Below are positions 36,243-45,486 of a DNA stretch of 64,000 bases, piece after piece. Position numbers and translations under genes: made by a program. The stretch's first letter is position 1. Each line of letters begins with the position of its first letter. The notes under the pieces were generated by a model. The model was not told the DNA's origin. It saw nothing but the letters and a program-made list of their open reading frames with translations, and searched no databases. Origin of the DNA: Pontibacter ruber (GTDB lineage Bacteria > Bacteroidota > Bacteroidia > Cytophagales > Hymenobacteraceae); contig NZ_JALPRR010000001.1 in NCBI RefSeq assembly GCF_023630205.1, forward strand, positions 992,001 through 1,056,000, given 5' to 3'.

Positions 36243-36965
36243 TTGATCGTTGAAGTAGATAAACTGGTTGCGGGTTATGAACAGCGTGTTCTGATTCGCA
36301 ACCTTTCTTTTTGTATACCAGCCCCCGGTTTTATAGCCATTATCGGGCATAACGGTGCCGGCAAAACCACCCTTTTCAAAGCTTTTCAACAGCAGGTGCC
36401 CTACCAGGGCGCTATACGGGTGTTACAGCAGGACCTTCACTCCATCCCCAACCCGGCCGCACAGGGCATACTTTCTTACCTCCCGCAAAAGAACATTGTT
36501 TCTTTCCCCATTAAAGTACACGACCTGGTGGTAATGGGGCTGTTCCGCAAAAAACGCTTCTTCGAAAATTACGGGGCGCAGGACTACGAACAGGCCGCCA
36601 CCATCATGAAGCAGCTTCACCTCGCTCACCTGCTTGACCAGGATTTTACAACGCTATCGGGGGGTGAGCAGCAGATGGTATGGCTGGCGCAGCTCATGCT
36701 GCAGGACGCAGGTATCTGCTTACTCGACGAGCCTACCCAGCAACTGGATGTATACTACAAAAAGCAGGTATTTAGCTTGTTGCAGGACTGGGTGCTGCAG
36801 CAAGGCAAAACAGTGCTCTGCATAACACACGACCTCCATAACCTGCTGCCAATGCAAGGCTACATCCTTAACCTTTCTAAACCAAGCCCGGTGCTAGAGC
36901 GCATCACACCGGAAACAGTACAGCAGAACCAGGACTTTCTGGAAGCCGGCCGACCACGTTTATAG
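36243..36965 (+). CDS. ABC transporter ATP-binding protein, orphan, TTG start
   Basis: The 240-residue ATPase resembles the FecE/BtuD type that energises uptake of siderophores, haem or cobalamin. Motifs: Walker A GHNGAGKTT, Q-loop LPQKN, signature LSGGEQQMVWLA, Walker B ICLLDEPTQQLD and switch CITHD. The frame is closed by a stop at 36222 and has no ATG before the Walker A motif, so TTG at 36243 is the only sensible start. No permease or binding protein is adjacent, so its membrane partner is encoded elsewhere. Its end overlaps the convergent ispD by six bases. Confidence 0.87.
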   Translation: MIVEVDKLVAGYEQRVLIRNLSFCIPAPGFIAIIGHNGAGKTTLFKAFQQQVPYQGAIRVLQQDLHSIPNPAAQGILSYLPQKNIVSFPIKVHDLVVMGLFRKKRFFENYGAQDYEQAATIMKQLHLAHLLDQDFTTLSGGEQQMVWLAQLMLQDAGICLLDEPTQQLDVYYKKQVFSLLQDWVLQQGKTVLCITHDLHNLLPMQGYILNLSKPSPVLERITPETVQQNQDFLEAGRPRL

Positions 36966-37640
36966 TTCTTCTCTAGCAAAAGCTTCGGCAAGTATAAGGT
37001 CTTCGGGCGTGGTGATTTTGATGTTACGATAACTGCCTTCTACCAGCATGATGGTCTCCCCTATACTTTCCACGACCGAGGCATCGTCGGTAAAATGCTC
37101 CTGCTCCGGCTGCTCGTATGCTTTGCGAAGTATACCTGCCTGAAACACCTGTGGCGTTTGCACCAGTTTATACTTTGTGCGTGGCACTGCCCGGCTTCCC
37201 TCTGCGGTAAGCTCCCGGATAGAGTCTTTCGGCGACACGGCTACCACAGCGCTGCCATACGTAGCCGCGGCCTCGAAGGCAGCTTTTATAGTTGTTAAAT
37301 CCACAAACGGGCGCACGCCGTCGTGTACGGCAACCAGTCCATCGCCTGTCACCGCGTCAAGACCGTTCTTAACAGAGCCAAAGCGGGTAGCACCTCCCGG
37401 CACCGTCATGTGGAAAATGCTGAATTTATACTTCTGGCACAGCTCCCGCCATACATCCAGCTGCTCCTTCGGCAGCACAACGATCAATCTAATCTCCGGG
37501 TTATACTTGTAGAACCGCTCGATGGTGTGCATCAGCACGGGTTTGCCTGCCACTTCGATAAACTGCTTCGGGATGTCGCGCTGCATACGGCTGCCCGAGC
37601 CGCCAGCTACTATAATTGCATATTCCGGGAGTTGTGCCAT
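36960..37640 (-). CDS. ispD: 2-C-methyl-D-erythritol 4-phosphate cytidylyltransferase
   Basis: IspD transfers CMP from CTP to methylerythritol phosphate in the MEP route to isoprenoids. The 226-residue protein has the N-terminal nucleotide-binding motif YAIIVAGGSGSRMQRDIPKQ, VAVHDGVRPFVD and the C-terminal ITTPEDLILAEAF. These are all standard for the family. The start is fixed because AIIVAGG begins eight residues after Met. A TACCTTTG box lies only four bases before the ATG, hinting at a leaderless message. An 8-bp microsatellite precedes that box. The 3' end overlaps the convergent ABC gene by six bases. Confidence 0.95.
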   Translation of the reverse strand: MAQLPEYAIIVAGGSGSRMQRDIPKQFIEVAGKPVLMHTIERFYKYNPEIRLIVVLPKEQLDVWRELCQKYKFSIFHMTVPGGATRFGSVKNGLDAVTGDGLVAVHDGVRPFVDLTTIKAAFEAAATYGSAVVAVSPKDSIRELTAEGSRAVPRTKYKLVQTPQVFQAGILRKAYEQPEQEHFTDDASVVESIGETIMLVEGSYRNIKITTPEDLILAEAFAREEL

Positions 37641-37644
37641 GGGG

Positions 37645-37652
37645 CAAAGGTA
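37645..37652 (-). promoter_or_regulatory. -7 box almost touching the ispD start
   Basis: TACCTTTG on the minus strand ends four bases before the ATG, so initiation at the usual distance would give a message with no leader. Confidence 0.5.
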
Positions 37653-37653
37653 G

Positions 37654-37685
37654 AAAGTTAAAAAGTTAGAAAGTTAGAAAGTGAC
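37654..37685. repeat. 8-bp microsatellite, four units
   Basis: AAAGTTAA, AAAGTTAG, AAAGTTAG and AAAGTGAC lie head to tail. On the minus strand each unit reads like a weak -7 box (TAACTTTC) directly upstream of the real one at 37645-37652. Confidence 0.8.
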
Positions 37686-37689
37686 AAGA

Positions 37690-38319
37690 TCACTTACAGT
37701 TCCCCAAGGCTTCTACATCGGTGGAATGGATCAGGTGCAGGTTGCGGGTGATTTTATCCACCTCCCAGTTCCACCAGGCTATACTTAGCAGCTGCTGAAT
37801 TTCGGCTTCCGGGAAGCGCATTTTTACCACCGTAGCCGGGTTGCCCGCTACAACAGCATAGTCCGGCACATCTTTGGTCACAACAGCTTTTGTAGCTACT
37901 ATGGCTCCGTTGCCTATTCGCACGCCGGGAATGATCACCGCTTCTGTGCCGATCCATACATCATTTTCTACCACGGTGTCGCCTTTCATCGGGTAAGCAA
38001 CCGTTTCAGCAATACGCTCCCAGCCATGCCCGAATATCTGAAACGGATAACCTGAAACTGGCTTTGTTTCATGATTGCCCCCGTTCATGATGAACTTCAC
38101 GCCTGAGGCAATGGCACAAAACTTCCCGATCAGCAGCTTGTCGCCTATAAAATCGAAGTGGTAGAGTACATTCTTTTCGAAGTTGTAAGGGTCCTCCAGA
38201 TCGTCGTAGTAAGTATAATCTCCCACGATGATATTAGGATTCCGGATAATGTTCTTCAGGAACACCAGCTTCCGGTGGTGCGGCAGCGGGAAAACGGTGC
38301 TAGGATCTGGTCCGGTCAT
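37690..38319 (-). CDS. Vat-like hexapeptide O-acetyltransferase
   Basis: The 209-residue protein is a left-handed beta-helix xenobiotic acetyltransferase closest in pattern to Vat streptogramin A acetyltransferases. It contains [34 protein letters not shown], the catalytic His at 83 in MNGGNHE, and [32 protein letters not shown] closes the helix. Known Vat enzymes acetylate dalfopristin-type drugs with acetyl-CoA in the cytoplasm. Many chromosomal relatives of this type have other or untested substrates. No mobile element, integron site or odd base composition surrounds it, so it looks resident. It lies 49 bases upstream of ispD on the same strand. Confidence 0.87.
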   Translation of the reverse strand: MTGPDPSTVFPLPHHRKLVFLKNIIRNPNIIVGDYTYYDDLEDPYNFEKNVLYHFDFIGDKLLIGKFCAIASGVKFIMNGGNHETKPVSGYPFQIFGHGWERIAETVAYPMKGDTVVENDVWIGTEAVIIPGVRIGNGAIVATKAVVTKDVPDYAVVAGNPATVVKMRFPEAEIQQLLSIAWWNWEVDKITRNLHLIHSTDVEALGNCK

Positions 38320-38364
38320 AGTTTTGAGGAATTACAATGGAAACGGGAAAACAATATAAAAAGA

Positions 38365-38394
38365 AAAGCCCCGGCTAAGGTGCCGGGGCTTTAT
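38365..38394 (-). terminator. Terminator after queA
   Basis: Perfect 11-base arms AAAGCCCCGGC / GCCGGGGCTTT, loop TAAGGT, and TTTTCTTTTTATATTG beyond the stem on the minus strand. A heptamer overlaps its right foot. Confidence 0.88.
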
Positions 38395-38412
38395 ACTTTC
38401 AATGATGTATAC

Positions 38413-39459
38413 TTACAGAATCAGCATTACGTCGCCGTAGCTGAAGAAACGGTATTTTTCTTTCACAGCTTCCTCGTACGCTTTCATTACCAGTTCATAA
38501 CCACCAAAGGCGGCCGTCATCATCAGCAGCGTAGATTCCGGCATGTGGAAGTTGGTGATCAGGCTGTTGGCAATTTTAAAATCATACGGAGGGAAGATGA
38601 AACGGTCTGTCCAGCCTTCGTTTGGCTTCAGGCGGTTGTTAGCCGACACCGACGACTCCAGCGCACGCATGGTAGTGGTACCTACCGCACACACACGCTT
38701 CTTGTTGTCCAGGGCCTTGTTAACCAGCTCTGTTGTATCAACCGGTACCATAAAGTTCTCAGAGTCCATCTTGTGCTTGGTCAGGTCTTCCACATCCACA
38801 GGGCGGAAAGTACCCAAACCTACGTGCAGCGTGATCGGCGCCACGTCTACTCCTTTGATCTCCAGGCGCTTGAGCACCTCTTTGGTAAAGTGCAGGCCGG
38901 CTGTTGGCGCAGCAACGGCTCCAATATTCTTGGCATACACCGTCTGATAACGCTCACGGTCTTCCGGCTCAGCTTCGCGCTTGATGTACTTCGGAAGCGG
39001 CGTTTCGCCCAGGTCATTGATTGTTTTATAGAACTCCTCGTCCGGCCCATCGAACAGGAACTTGATGGTACGGCCACGGGAAGTTGTGTTATCGATAACT
39101 TCTGCTACCAAGTCACTTTCGCCAAAGTATAGCTTGTTACCCACACGGATCTTACGGGCAGGGTCTACCAGCACATCCCACAGGTGAATGTCTTTGTTAA
39201 GCTCGCGCAGCAGGAAAACCTCGATCTTGGCGCCGGTTTTTTCCTTGTTGCCATACAGGCGGGCCGGGAACACCTTGGTGTCGTTCACTACCATCACATC
39301 GCCGTCATCAAAATACTCCAGGATGTCTTTGAAGATGCGGTGCTCGATCTTACCGGTGCTGCGGTGGAGCACCATCATGCGTGCTTCGTCGCGGTTTTCA
39401 GCGGGGTGAGTTGCCAGTAATTCTGGTGGAAGTTCAAATCTAAACTCTGATAGTTTCAT
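38413..39459 (-). CDS. queA: S-adenosylmethionine:tRNA ribosyltransferase-isomerase
   Basis: QueA adds the epoxycyclopentanediol group from S-adenosylmethionine to preQ1 in tRNA, the penultimate step of queuosine synthesis. The 348-residue protein shows the family-wide [22 protein letters not shown] (starting [16 protein letters not shown]). [32 protein letters not shown] and [17 protein letters not shown] are also present. Length is complete. A TAAATTTG box for it and a TAGTTTTG box for the divergent permease sit together at 39540-39557. A terminator follows. Confidence 0.96.
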   Translation of the reverse strand: MKLSEFRFELPPELLATHPAENRDEARMMVLHRSTGKIEHRIFKDILEYFDDGDVMVVNDTKVFPARLYGNKEKTGAKIEVFLLRELNKDIHLWDVLVDPARKIRVGNKLYFGESDLVAEVIDNTTSRGRTIKFLFDGPDEEFYKTINDLGETPLPKYIKREAEPEDRERYQTVYAKNIGAVAAPTAGLHFTKEVLKRLEIKGVDVAPITLHVGLGTFRPVDVEDLTKHKMDSENFMVPVDTTELVNKALDNKKRVCAVGTTTMRALESSVSANNRLKPNEGWTDRFIFPPYDFKIANSLITNFHMPESTLLMMTAAFGGYELVMKAYEEAVKEKYRFFSYGDVMLIL

Positions 39460-39539
39460 ACTTTCTAATATTACGGTATTAAATAGTGCCTGAGAAGAAT
39501 ACCCTGCAGAGGTCTACTAAATTCCAAAAAATCAAGCTG

Positions 39540-39557
39540 CAAATTTACTTAGTTTTG
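39540..39557. promoter_or_regulatory. Back-to-back -7 boxes of queA and the permease gene
   Basis: CAAATTTA (39540-39547, minus-strand TAAATTTG) faces queA. TAGTTTTG (39550-39557, plus) faces the permease, 50 bases before its ATG. No convincing TTG at -33 is visible for either. Confidence 0.5.
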
Positions 39558-39607
39558 CCCGAAATATGTTTACTTTTAAGAAAATTACTTCGCACCTGCC
39601 CTAAACT

Positions 39608-40855
39608 ATGATTTATATACGCCTGATAGCCGAAAGCTTTCGATTTGCATGGCAGGCCCTTCGGGCCAACCTGCTGCGCACGATCCTTTCGTTGCTGGGC
39701 GTTACCATCGGCATTTTTGCTATCATTTCGGTATTTACGCTTGTAGACTCGCTCGAGCGTAACGTACGCGAAAGCATGAGCTTCATCGGCGACAAAGTAC
39801 TATACGTACAGAAATGGCCCTGGAGCTTTGGTGGCAGCTACCCGTGGTGGAAGTATTTTCAGCGCCCGGAGCCTACCGTACGGGAGTTCAGGCTGCTGGA
39901 CCGTAACCTGAACAACGATGCCGGCGTGGCTATTTTCGCGAGCAAAGGCAACGTTACCTATAAGTTCCGGAACAACAGCTTCTCGAACGGCAACCTGATG
40001 GGCGTGAGCTACGAGTATAACAAGGTTAGCGAGATTCCGATCGAGGATGGCCGTTACTTTGTGCCGCAGGAAGTAGAAGCAGCCCGCAACGTAATGGTGG
40101 TCGGCAAAGAAATTGCAGAAACGCTGTTTCCTTTTAGTGGTGCTGTGGGGCAGGAGCTGAAAGTGGCAGGACAGCGGTTTAAGATCATTGGTGTGATCGA
40201 GCGGCAGGGGGAGAACATGTTTGGCATGCCTAACTTCGACCAGATGGGAGTCATACCGTACGGCTCCTTCAGCAAGATGTACGATACTGGCCCCAACGGG
40301 ATTGGCTCTACGCTTGCCGTAAAGGGGCGCGACGATGACCCGGGCTTGCAGGAGCTGGAATATGAAACGCGGGGTATGATGCGCAACATACGTGGTCTGC
40401 GCCCCCGCGACGAAGACAGTTTTGCAATCAACCGTCCCGAAATGGCTACGCAGGCAGTGACAGGCTTTTTCCAGGTGGTAGGCCTGGCGGGCTGGGTAAT
40501 TGGTGGCTTTGCCATATTAGTAGGTGGCTTCGGCATTGCCAACATCATGTTTGTATCGGTAAAAGAGCGCACCAACATCATCGGCATACAGAAATCGCTG
40601 GGGGCTAAAAACTATTTTATCCTGTTCCAGTTTCTGTTTGAATCTGTGTTTTTAAGTATAATTGGGGGCGGCATTGGCATACTCTTGGTGTTTCTGCTCA
40701 CGCTCATTCCGCAGGAGATGATGAAGATTTCACTGTCGGTAGGCAACATAATTTTAGGGCTTGGCGTATCCGCCGTGATAGGAATGCTCTCCGGTATTAT
40801 CCCGGCCGTACTGGCCTCCAACTTAGACCCTGTGGTTGCTATCCGCTCCAAATAA
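39608..40855 (+). CDS. MacB-type ABC transporter permease
   Basis: The 415-residue protein has the MacB/FtsX layout. TM1 is at about 20-45 (ILSLLGVTIGIFAIISVFTL) and a large periplasmic MacB_PCD domain spans about 50-280. A C-terminal FtsX domain carries three helices (GWVIGGFAILVGGFGIANIM, FLFESVFLSIIGGGIGILLV, LGLGVSAVIGMLSGIIPAVL). KERTNIIGIQKSLGAKN is the coupling motif that contacts the ATPase. MacB-type systems drive lipoproteins, peptides or drugs outward by mechanotransmission. No ATPase gene is beside it, so the partner lies elsewhere; the ABC ATPase at 36.2 kb is of the importer type and an unlikely match. Confidence 0.9.
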   Translation: MIYIRLIAESFRFAWQALRANLLRTILSLLGVTIGIFAIISVFTLVDSLERNVRESMSFIGDKVLYVQKWPWSFGGSYPWWKYFQRPEPTVREFRLLDRNLNNDAGVAIFASKGNVTYKFRNNSFSNGNLMGVSYEYNKVSEIPIEDGRYFVPQEVEAARNVMVVGKEIAETLFPFSGAVGQELKVAGQRFKIIGVIERQGENMFGMPNFDQMGVIPYGSFSKMYDTGPNGIGSTLAVKGRDDDPGLQELEYETRGMMRNIRGLRPRDEDSFAINRPEMATQAVTGFFQVVGLAGWVIGGFAILVGGFGIANIMFVSVKERTNIIGIQKSLGAKNYFILFQFLFESVFLSIIGGGIGILLVFLLTLIPQEMMKISLSVGNIILGLGVSAVIGMLSGIIPAVLASNLDPVVAIRSK

Positions 40856-40988
40856 AAATAAAATATACTTGATACTCCCCTGCCCGGCTCCCAATCCTGG
40901 GCAGAAATTTAAATTTATGTGATGACGTGCGCCTGTAGGAAAAAAGGCGCAACAGGAGTACGCTCCTGAAGAAGATGAAGAAAAGATT

Positions 40989-41852
40989 ATGACAAAGCTT
41001 AGAAAAACAAGCAAAACAAAGCTGCACGACGAGGCACTGAACACTGGCAGCGGACAAACCATTCTGCAGCCTGATGTAAACGATAACAAGGCTAAATCCA
41101 TTACCGACCTGCGCGAAGCAGGCGAAGTGATGGCACCGCCTGCCTCCGAAGAAGATATTCGCATTCGTCAGGCCTTTGTAGACAAAGACTGGAACGAGAT
41201 CAAGATAGCCGACTCTTGGCAGATTTTCAAAGTGATGGCGGAGTTTGTGGATGGTTTTGAGAAACTGGCCAAGATTGGGCCATGCGTATCCGTATTCGGC
41301 TCTGCCCGTACCAAGCCAACCCACAAGTACTACCTGATGGCCGAAGAAATTTCTGCCAAGCTCGTGCGCCATGGCTATGGTGTGATTACGGGCGGCGGCC
41401 CCGGCATTATGGAGGCCGGTAACAAAGGCGCGCATTCAGAAGGAGGCAAGTCCGTAGGTCTGAACATCCAGCTGCCGTTCGAACAATTCAACAACATTTA
41501 CATCGACTCGGACAAGCTCATCAACTTCGACTATTTCTTTGTGCGCAAAGTGATGTTCGTGAAGTATGCACAGGGTTTTGTGGTGTTGCCGGGCGGCTTT
41601 GGTACGCTGGACGAACTGTTTGAAGCGATCACGCTGATCCAGACGAAAAAGATCGGTGCGTTCCCTATCGTGCTGGTAGGCCGTTCGTATTGGGAAGGCC
41701 TGTTTAGGTGGGTGGAAGACGTGATGCTGAACGAAGAAAACAACATCAGCCCGGAAGACCTGAACCTGGTACACATCGTAGACGATGCCACCGAAGCCGT
41801 AAAGATCATCGACGACTTCTACAGCAAATACCTGCTTTCTCCAAACTTTTAA
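40989..41852 (+). CDS. LOG-family protein (TIGR00730, cytokinin riboside phosphoribohydrolase-like)
   Basis: The 287-residue cytoplasmic protein has the Rossmann-like LOG fold. SVFGSARTKPTHKYY, GVITGGGPGIMEAGNKGA and the signature LPGGFGTLDELFE (PGGxGTxxE) define the nucleotide phosphoribohydrolase site. The N-terminal 75 residues are a charged extension (KLRKTSKTKLHDEALNTGSG) not seen in short LOG proteins but common in Bacteroidetes homologues. Known enzymes release a base from a nucleoside monophosphate; the natural substrate in bacteria is unsettled. A terminator follows 23 bases after the stop. Confidence 0.9.
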   Translation: MTKLRKTSKTKLHDEALNTGSGQTILQPDVNDNKAKSITDLREAGEVMAPPASEEDIRIRQAFVDKDWNEIKIADSWQIFKVMAEFVDGFEKLAKIGPCVSVFGSARTKPTHKYYLMAEEISAKLVRHGYGVITGGGPGIMEAGNKGAHSEGGKSVGLNIQLPFEQFNNIYIDSDKLINFDYFFVRKVMFVKYAQGFVVLPGGFGTLDELFEAITLIQTKKIGAFPIVLVGRSYWEGLFRWVEDVMLNEENNISPEDLNLVHIVDDATEAVKIIDDFYSKYLLSPNF

Positions 41853-41875
41853 CCGAAGAAAGCTTCGTTTTACAC

Positions 41876-41909
41876 AACCGCCCGTGGCTCTGGCCCGGGC
41901 GGTTTTTTA
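41876..41909 (+). terminator. Terminator after the LOG-family gene
   Basis: Arms AACCGCCCG / CGGGCGGTT followed by TTTTT. Confidence 0.88.
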
Positions 41910-41974
41910 TTGATATTGATCTTAAAGAACCCTCTTCGGTTCTGATTTTATGTTACTTCTTTAGTGACTAAAAC

Positions 41975-42439
41975 ATGAAAGCTACAAAACTTATACTTCT
42001 ATCCTTCCTGCTTTTTCTTGGATTGACTGCCAATGCCCAAGAAGAAGCCAGGCAAAACATTTATTTTCGATTAGACAGTGCTGCTGTTCGCTATAGCAAG
42101 TCTGTTGCTACCCATACATCTCCTTACTCTAAAAATAAATTTACTCTCAACACCATTACAGTAAAATGCAACTGCCATATTGCTGGCTATCTTTCTTTAT
42201 CAGGGCACACGAATGTAGATGTAGGAAACACATCTGAACCGGCTAAAGTTATTTCAGACGCTGCTTACAAAACGCTAGAATTTATCAGCTTTGAGGATCT
42301 GGTCAAACTATTGAAGAAGTATGATTTGGAGTTCAACGACCTATACAACCTCTACCTTGTAGAGCCCTGTCAGAAAGCAAAGGGAAAGTATACGGTCTAT
42401 AACGTCAGGTTCATGAACACCTTCATAGACGCGCAATAG
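41975..42439 (+). CDS. Hypothetical secreted protein
   Basis: The 154-residue product begins with a clear signal peptide (MKATKLILLSFLLFLGLTAN, cleavage after AQ). The mature part starts EEARQNIYFRLDSAAVRYS and has a pair of close cysteines (VKCNCHIAGYL) plus a later one (EPCQKAKGKY). I do not recognise a family. It is more AT-rich than its neighbours. The 285 bases after it hold five heptamers and no gene. Confidence 0.7.
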   Translation: MKATKLILLSFLLFLGLTANAQEEARQNIYFRLDSAAVRYSKSVATHTSPYSKNKFTLNTITVKCNCHIAGYLSLSGHTNVDVGNTSEPAKVISDAAYKTLEFISFEDLVKLLKKYDLEFNDLYNLYLVEPCQKAKGKYTVYNVRFMNTFIDAQ

Positions 42440-42724
42440 AGCTTTTGAGCTTAGCTGCCTATATCTGAATAAAAGAAAATGTATTGATTAATGTCGAATT
42501 ACCAGGTGGTTTGAAAAGACTGTCTTCTTGTACTTACAGGTAATATACTTTGCAAAGCGGCCCCTTACAGAACCTTTTTGTGGCTATACTTTAAGTCTGA
42601 TGCTCCTCTCCCTAACGACCGACAGTATATTCCTCTTACTAAATATTTAAGCATAACTATACTTGTAACATCCTATAAAAGCTATATTTACAGCAGTTTG
42701 GACAACTGTAGCTTTTAAAATAAT

Positions 42725-45448
42725 ATGGCCAACAGGGGCACGTTTGCCACGCTCTGCAAAGCAGCAGCTTTTATACTTTATACTTTGCTTTTCAGCAGCT
42801 TGCCGTTGCAGTTGCTGGCGCAGAAGCACGCTAATACCTGGTACTTCGGGAATGCCGGCCTAGATTTTAACCACGGCACTCCGCTGGTGGCCCTTACCAA
42901 CAGTGCCATGGATGCTTTTGAAGGCACCGCCACCATGTCTGACGAAAACGGAGAGCTGCTCTTTTACTCAGACGGCGCCTCCATCTGGAACAAAAAACAT
43001 CAGCTGATGGCCAACGGAACAGAGCTGATGGGCCACCCCAGCTCTTCTCAGGCCTGCATTATTGTGCCTCACCCCGGAACAAAACACCTCTACTACATTT
43101 TCACCACCGACAGCAACGGCCGTCCGAACGGGTTGCGCTACAGCACTATAGATCTTACAAAACAAGGCGGCTTAGGCGAGGTAACCGAAAAGAACAAAGC
43201 ACTTTATACTCCTACCTCTGAGAAACTGACCGCCGTGCGCCATGCCAACGGAAAGGACATTTGGGTGCTGACACATGAGTATGGCACCAATGCCTTTATG
43301 GCCCATCTGGTCACTTCTACTGGCGTAAATGCAACTCCTATTATTAGCAAGGTTGGCTCCGTACACGCCAAAGAGCCAAATGGTATAAATGCCATCGGGT
43401 GCATGAAAGTCTCTCCGGACGGTAAAAAATTAGCGATATCACTTGGCATCAGCGGCTGGAACTCTGATAAAATCGAGCTGTTCGACTTTAACAGCACGAC
43501 AGGTGTGGTAAGCAATCCGCTTATACTTAACACCGGCCCCAGTCCTTATGGCATCGAGTTCTCTCCTGACAATTCCAAACTTTATGTATCGATAGATGCA
43601 GGCAGGCAACTGGTGCAGTTTGATGTGACAGCCGGTGCTGCTGCCATGCAAAACACCCGCACCACCATAGGCGCCATTAAGCCGACAGGTTCTACGCGCT
43701 ATGTAGGAAGCACCCTGCAGCTAGGCCCTGATGGAAAACTATACATAGCCAAACCTGATAGCCGGTACCTGGCCGTGGTAGAGGCTCCTAACGAGAAAGG
43801 GATCGCCTGCAAGTTGGTAGATGATGCTGTTTACCTGGGCGGCAGGACCAGCCAGGTGGGCTTGCCCAGCTTTATTCAAAGCTTTTTCAACTACTCCTAC
43901 AACGTAAAGTATACCATCAACTGCTTTGGCTCGGAAAGTCTCTTTTCCTTTGACGCTCCTCCTACCGAGCAACCCACTTTGATGCAATGGGACTTCGGCG
44001 ACCCGGCCTCCGGAGCGGCTAATACGGCCAACACCTTAAGCGCTAAACATAGCTTCAGCGCTCCCGGCGAGTATACCGTTACCTTTACCCGCCACATCAA
44101 CAACAAGCAGGAAACTTATAGCATTACCATCGTTATCACGGCACCTCCTGTAGTCGAACTAGGGCCGGAACGTAAAGTATGCCCGGGAACGCCGGTTACC
44201 CTGGATGCCACCCTGCAAGGTGCCACATACCGCTGGAGCAACGGCAGCACTTCGGCAAGTATAACTACCACCACACCCGGCACTTATTGGGTAGAGGTTA
44301 CCCTGGGCCCCTGCACCACCCGCGACGAAGTTAAAGTAACGCACCTGCCATTGCCTGTCGTTAACCTGGGCGCGGACCGGGAACTCTGCGAAGGGGAAAA
44401 ACTGGTATTGAATGCCTTTAACCAGGGAGCGACTTACCGTTGGCAGGATGGCTCCACCTCCCCTACCTTTACCGTTAGCGGCCCCGACACATATCGTGTG
44501 GAGGTGACGAGCAAAGATGGCTGCACCGTTTCCGATGAGATCAACATCAGGTATAACCCGTTGCCTACCATTAACCTGGGGCCGGACCAAAGTATATGCG
44601 CCAACACTACCACTACCCTTAATGCCACCCAACCCGGCGTAACCTACAAATGGCAAAACGGCTCCACAGCCCCTACATTTACCGTAACTGCCGCCGGCAA
44701 GTATTGGGTAACCCTTACCAACAATAAAGGCTGCAGCGCCACCGATACCATCCGTATACATCACCTGCCTATACCTGTGGTTAACCTGGGCCGCGATACT
44801 ACCCTTTGCACCGGCCAGGAACTATCCCTGAATGCCGCTTTCCCGAACGCTACGTACCGCTGGCAGGACGGCTCTACATCGCCAACTTTCCTGGTAAAAG
44901 AGGCCGGTAAGTATTGGGTAGAAGTTACCAATGAGCTGGGCTGCACCGTGCGCGACGAGATCTGGGTGCCTTACCTTACCAGGCCAACTATTGAGTTGGG
45001 TAATGATACCCTCCTTTGCTATGGCGATACCTTGGTGATCGGAAAGGAACTGCCCGGTGGCATCCGCTACGAGTGGCAGGACGGCAGCACCAGCGCCACC
45101 TATGCTGTTACAAAGCCCGGCATCTATAAGCTGCGGGCCTTCAATCAGCATTGTGAGGCCACCGACGAGATCCGAATCCGGTTCAGAGACTGCATTGGCG
45201 GCCTGTATATACCCAACATCATTACCCCCAATGGCGACGGCAAAAACGACGTGTTCTTTATACATGGCCTGGTAGAAGACGACTGGGAACTGAGCCTTTT
45301 CGACCGGTGGGGCAAGCAAGTGTACCGTACCGCCAACTATAAAAACGATTGGGCACCTAAAGACCACGCTGCCACCATGTACTATTATAGGCTGCACCAT
45401 AGCAGAACAGGCCGCTCCTACAAAGGCTGGCTGGAGGTGGTGCAGTAA
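42725..45448 (+). CDS. T9SS type B (gliding-motility-associated) secreted protein with five Ig-like repeats
   Basis: The 907-residue protein has a signal peptide ending QLLAQ. A beta-propeller-like region of about 360 residues follows (HANTWYFGNAGLDFNHGTP, MKVSPDGKKLAISLG, GIEFSPDNSKLYVS). A PKD domain lies at about 395-475 (LMQWDFGDPAS). Five tandem repeats of about 70 residues begin at 476, 545, 616, 686 and 756. Each opens with a V/I-x-LG-x-D/E core and a cysteine (NLGADRELC), then YRWQDGSTSPTF, and closes YWVEVTN. The last 83 residues (IPNIITPNGDGKNDVFFIHG) are the CHU_C type B sorting domain. The layout suits an adhesin or surface scaffold exported by T9SS. Confidence 0.92.
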   Translation: MANRGTFATLCKAAAFILYTLLFSSLPLQLLAQKHANTWYFGNAGLDFNHGTPLVALTNSAMDAFEGTATMSDENGELLFYSDGASIWNKKHQLMANGTELMGHPSSSQACIIVPHPGTKHLYYIFTTDSNGRPNGLRYSTIDLTKQGGLGEVTEKNKALYTPTSEKLTAVRHANGKDIWVLTHEYGTNAFMAHLVTSTGVNATPIISKVGSVHAKEPNGINAIGCMKVSPDGKKLAISLGISGWNSDKIELFDFNSTTGVVSNPLILNTGPSPYGIEFSPDNSKLYVSIDAGRQLVQFDVTAGAAAMQNTRTTIGAIKPTGSTRYVGSTLQLGPDGKLYIAKPDSRYLAVVEAPNEKGIACKLVDDAVYLGGRTSQVGLPSFIQSFFNYSYNVKYTINCFGSESLFSFDAPPTEQPTLMQWDFGDPASGAANTANTLSAKHSFSAPGEYTVTFTRHINNKQETYSITIVITAPPVVELGPERKVCPGTPVTLDATLQGATYRWSNGSTSASITTTTPGTYWVEVTLGPCTTRDEVKVTHLPLPVVNLGADRELCEGEKLVLNAFNQGATYRWQDGSTSPTFTVSGPDTYRVEVTSKDGCTVSDEINIRYNPLPTINLGPDQSICANTTTTLNATQPGVTYKWQNGSTAPTFTVTAAGKYWVTLTNNKGCSATDTIRIHHLPIPVVNLGRDTTLCTGQELSLNAAFPNATYRWQDGSTSPTFLVKEAGKYWVEVTNELGCTVRDEIWVPYLTRPTIELGNDTLLCYGDTLVIGKELPGGIRYEWQDGSTSATYAVTKPGIYKLRAFNQHCEATDEIRIRFRDCIGGLYIPNIITPNGDGKNDVFFIHGLVEDDWELSLFDRWGKQVYRTANYKNDWAPKDHAATMYYYRLHHSRTGRSYKGWLEVVQ

Positions 45449-45486
45449 CTGCTATCCCCTTCGTGGTTCCATACGTATAATCAGGT

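Noticed and set aside
37690-38319. Vat-like gene as a recently acquired resistance gene
   Set aside because: No integrase, insertion sequence, integron site or shift in base composition nearby; the setting is housekeeping DNA.
38158-39132. 324-codon plus-strand frame opposite queA
   Set aside because: Antisense shadow of queA and the Vat-like gene, with no motif.
36243-40855. The ABC ATPase at 36.2 kb and the MacB-type permease at 39.6 kb as one transporter
   Set aside because: The ATPase is of the FecE/BtuD importer kind, the permease is of the MacB exporter kind, and three unrelated minus-strand genes separate them.
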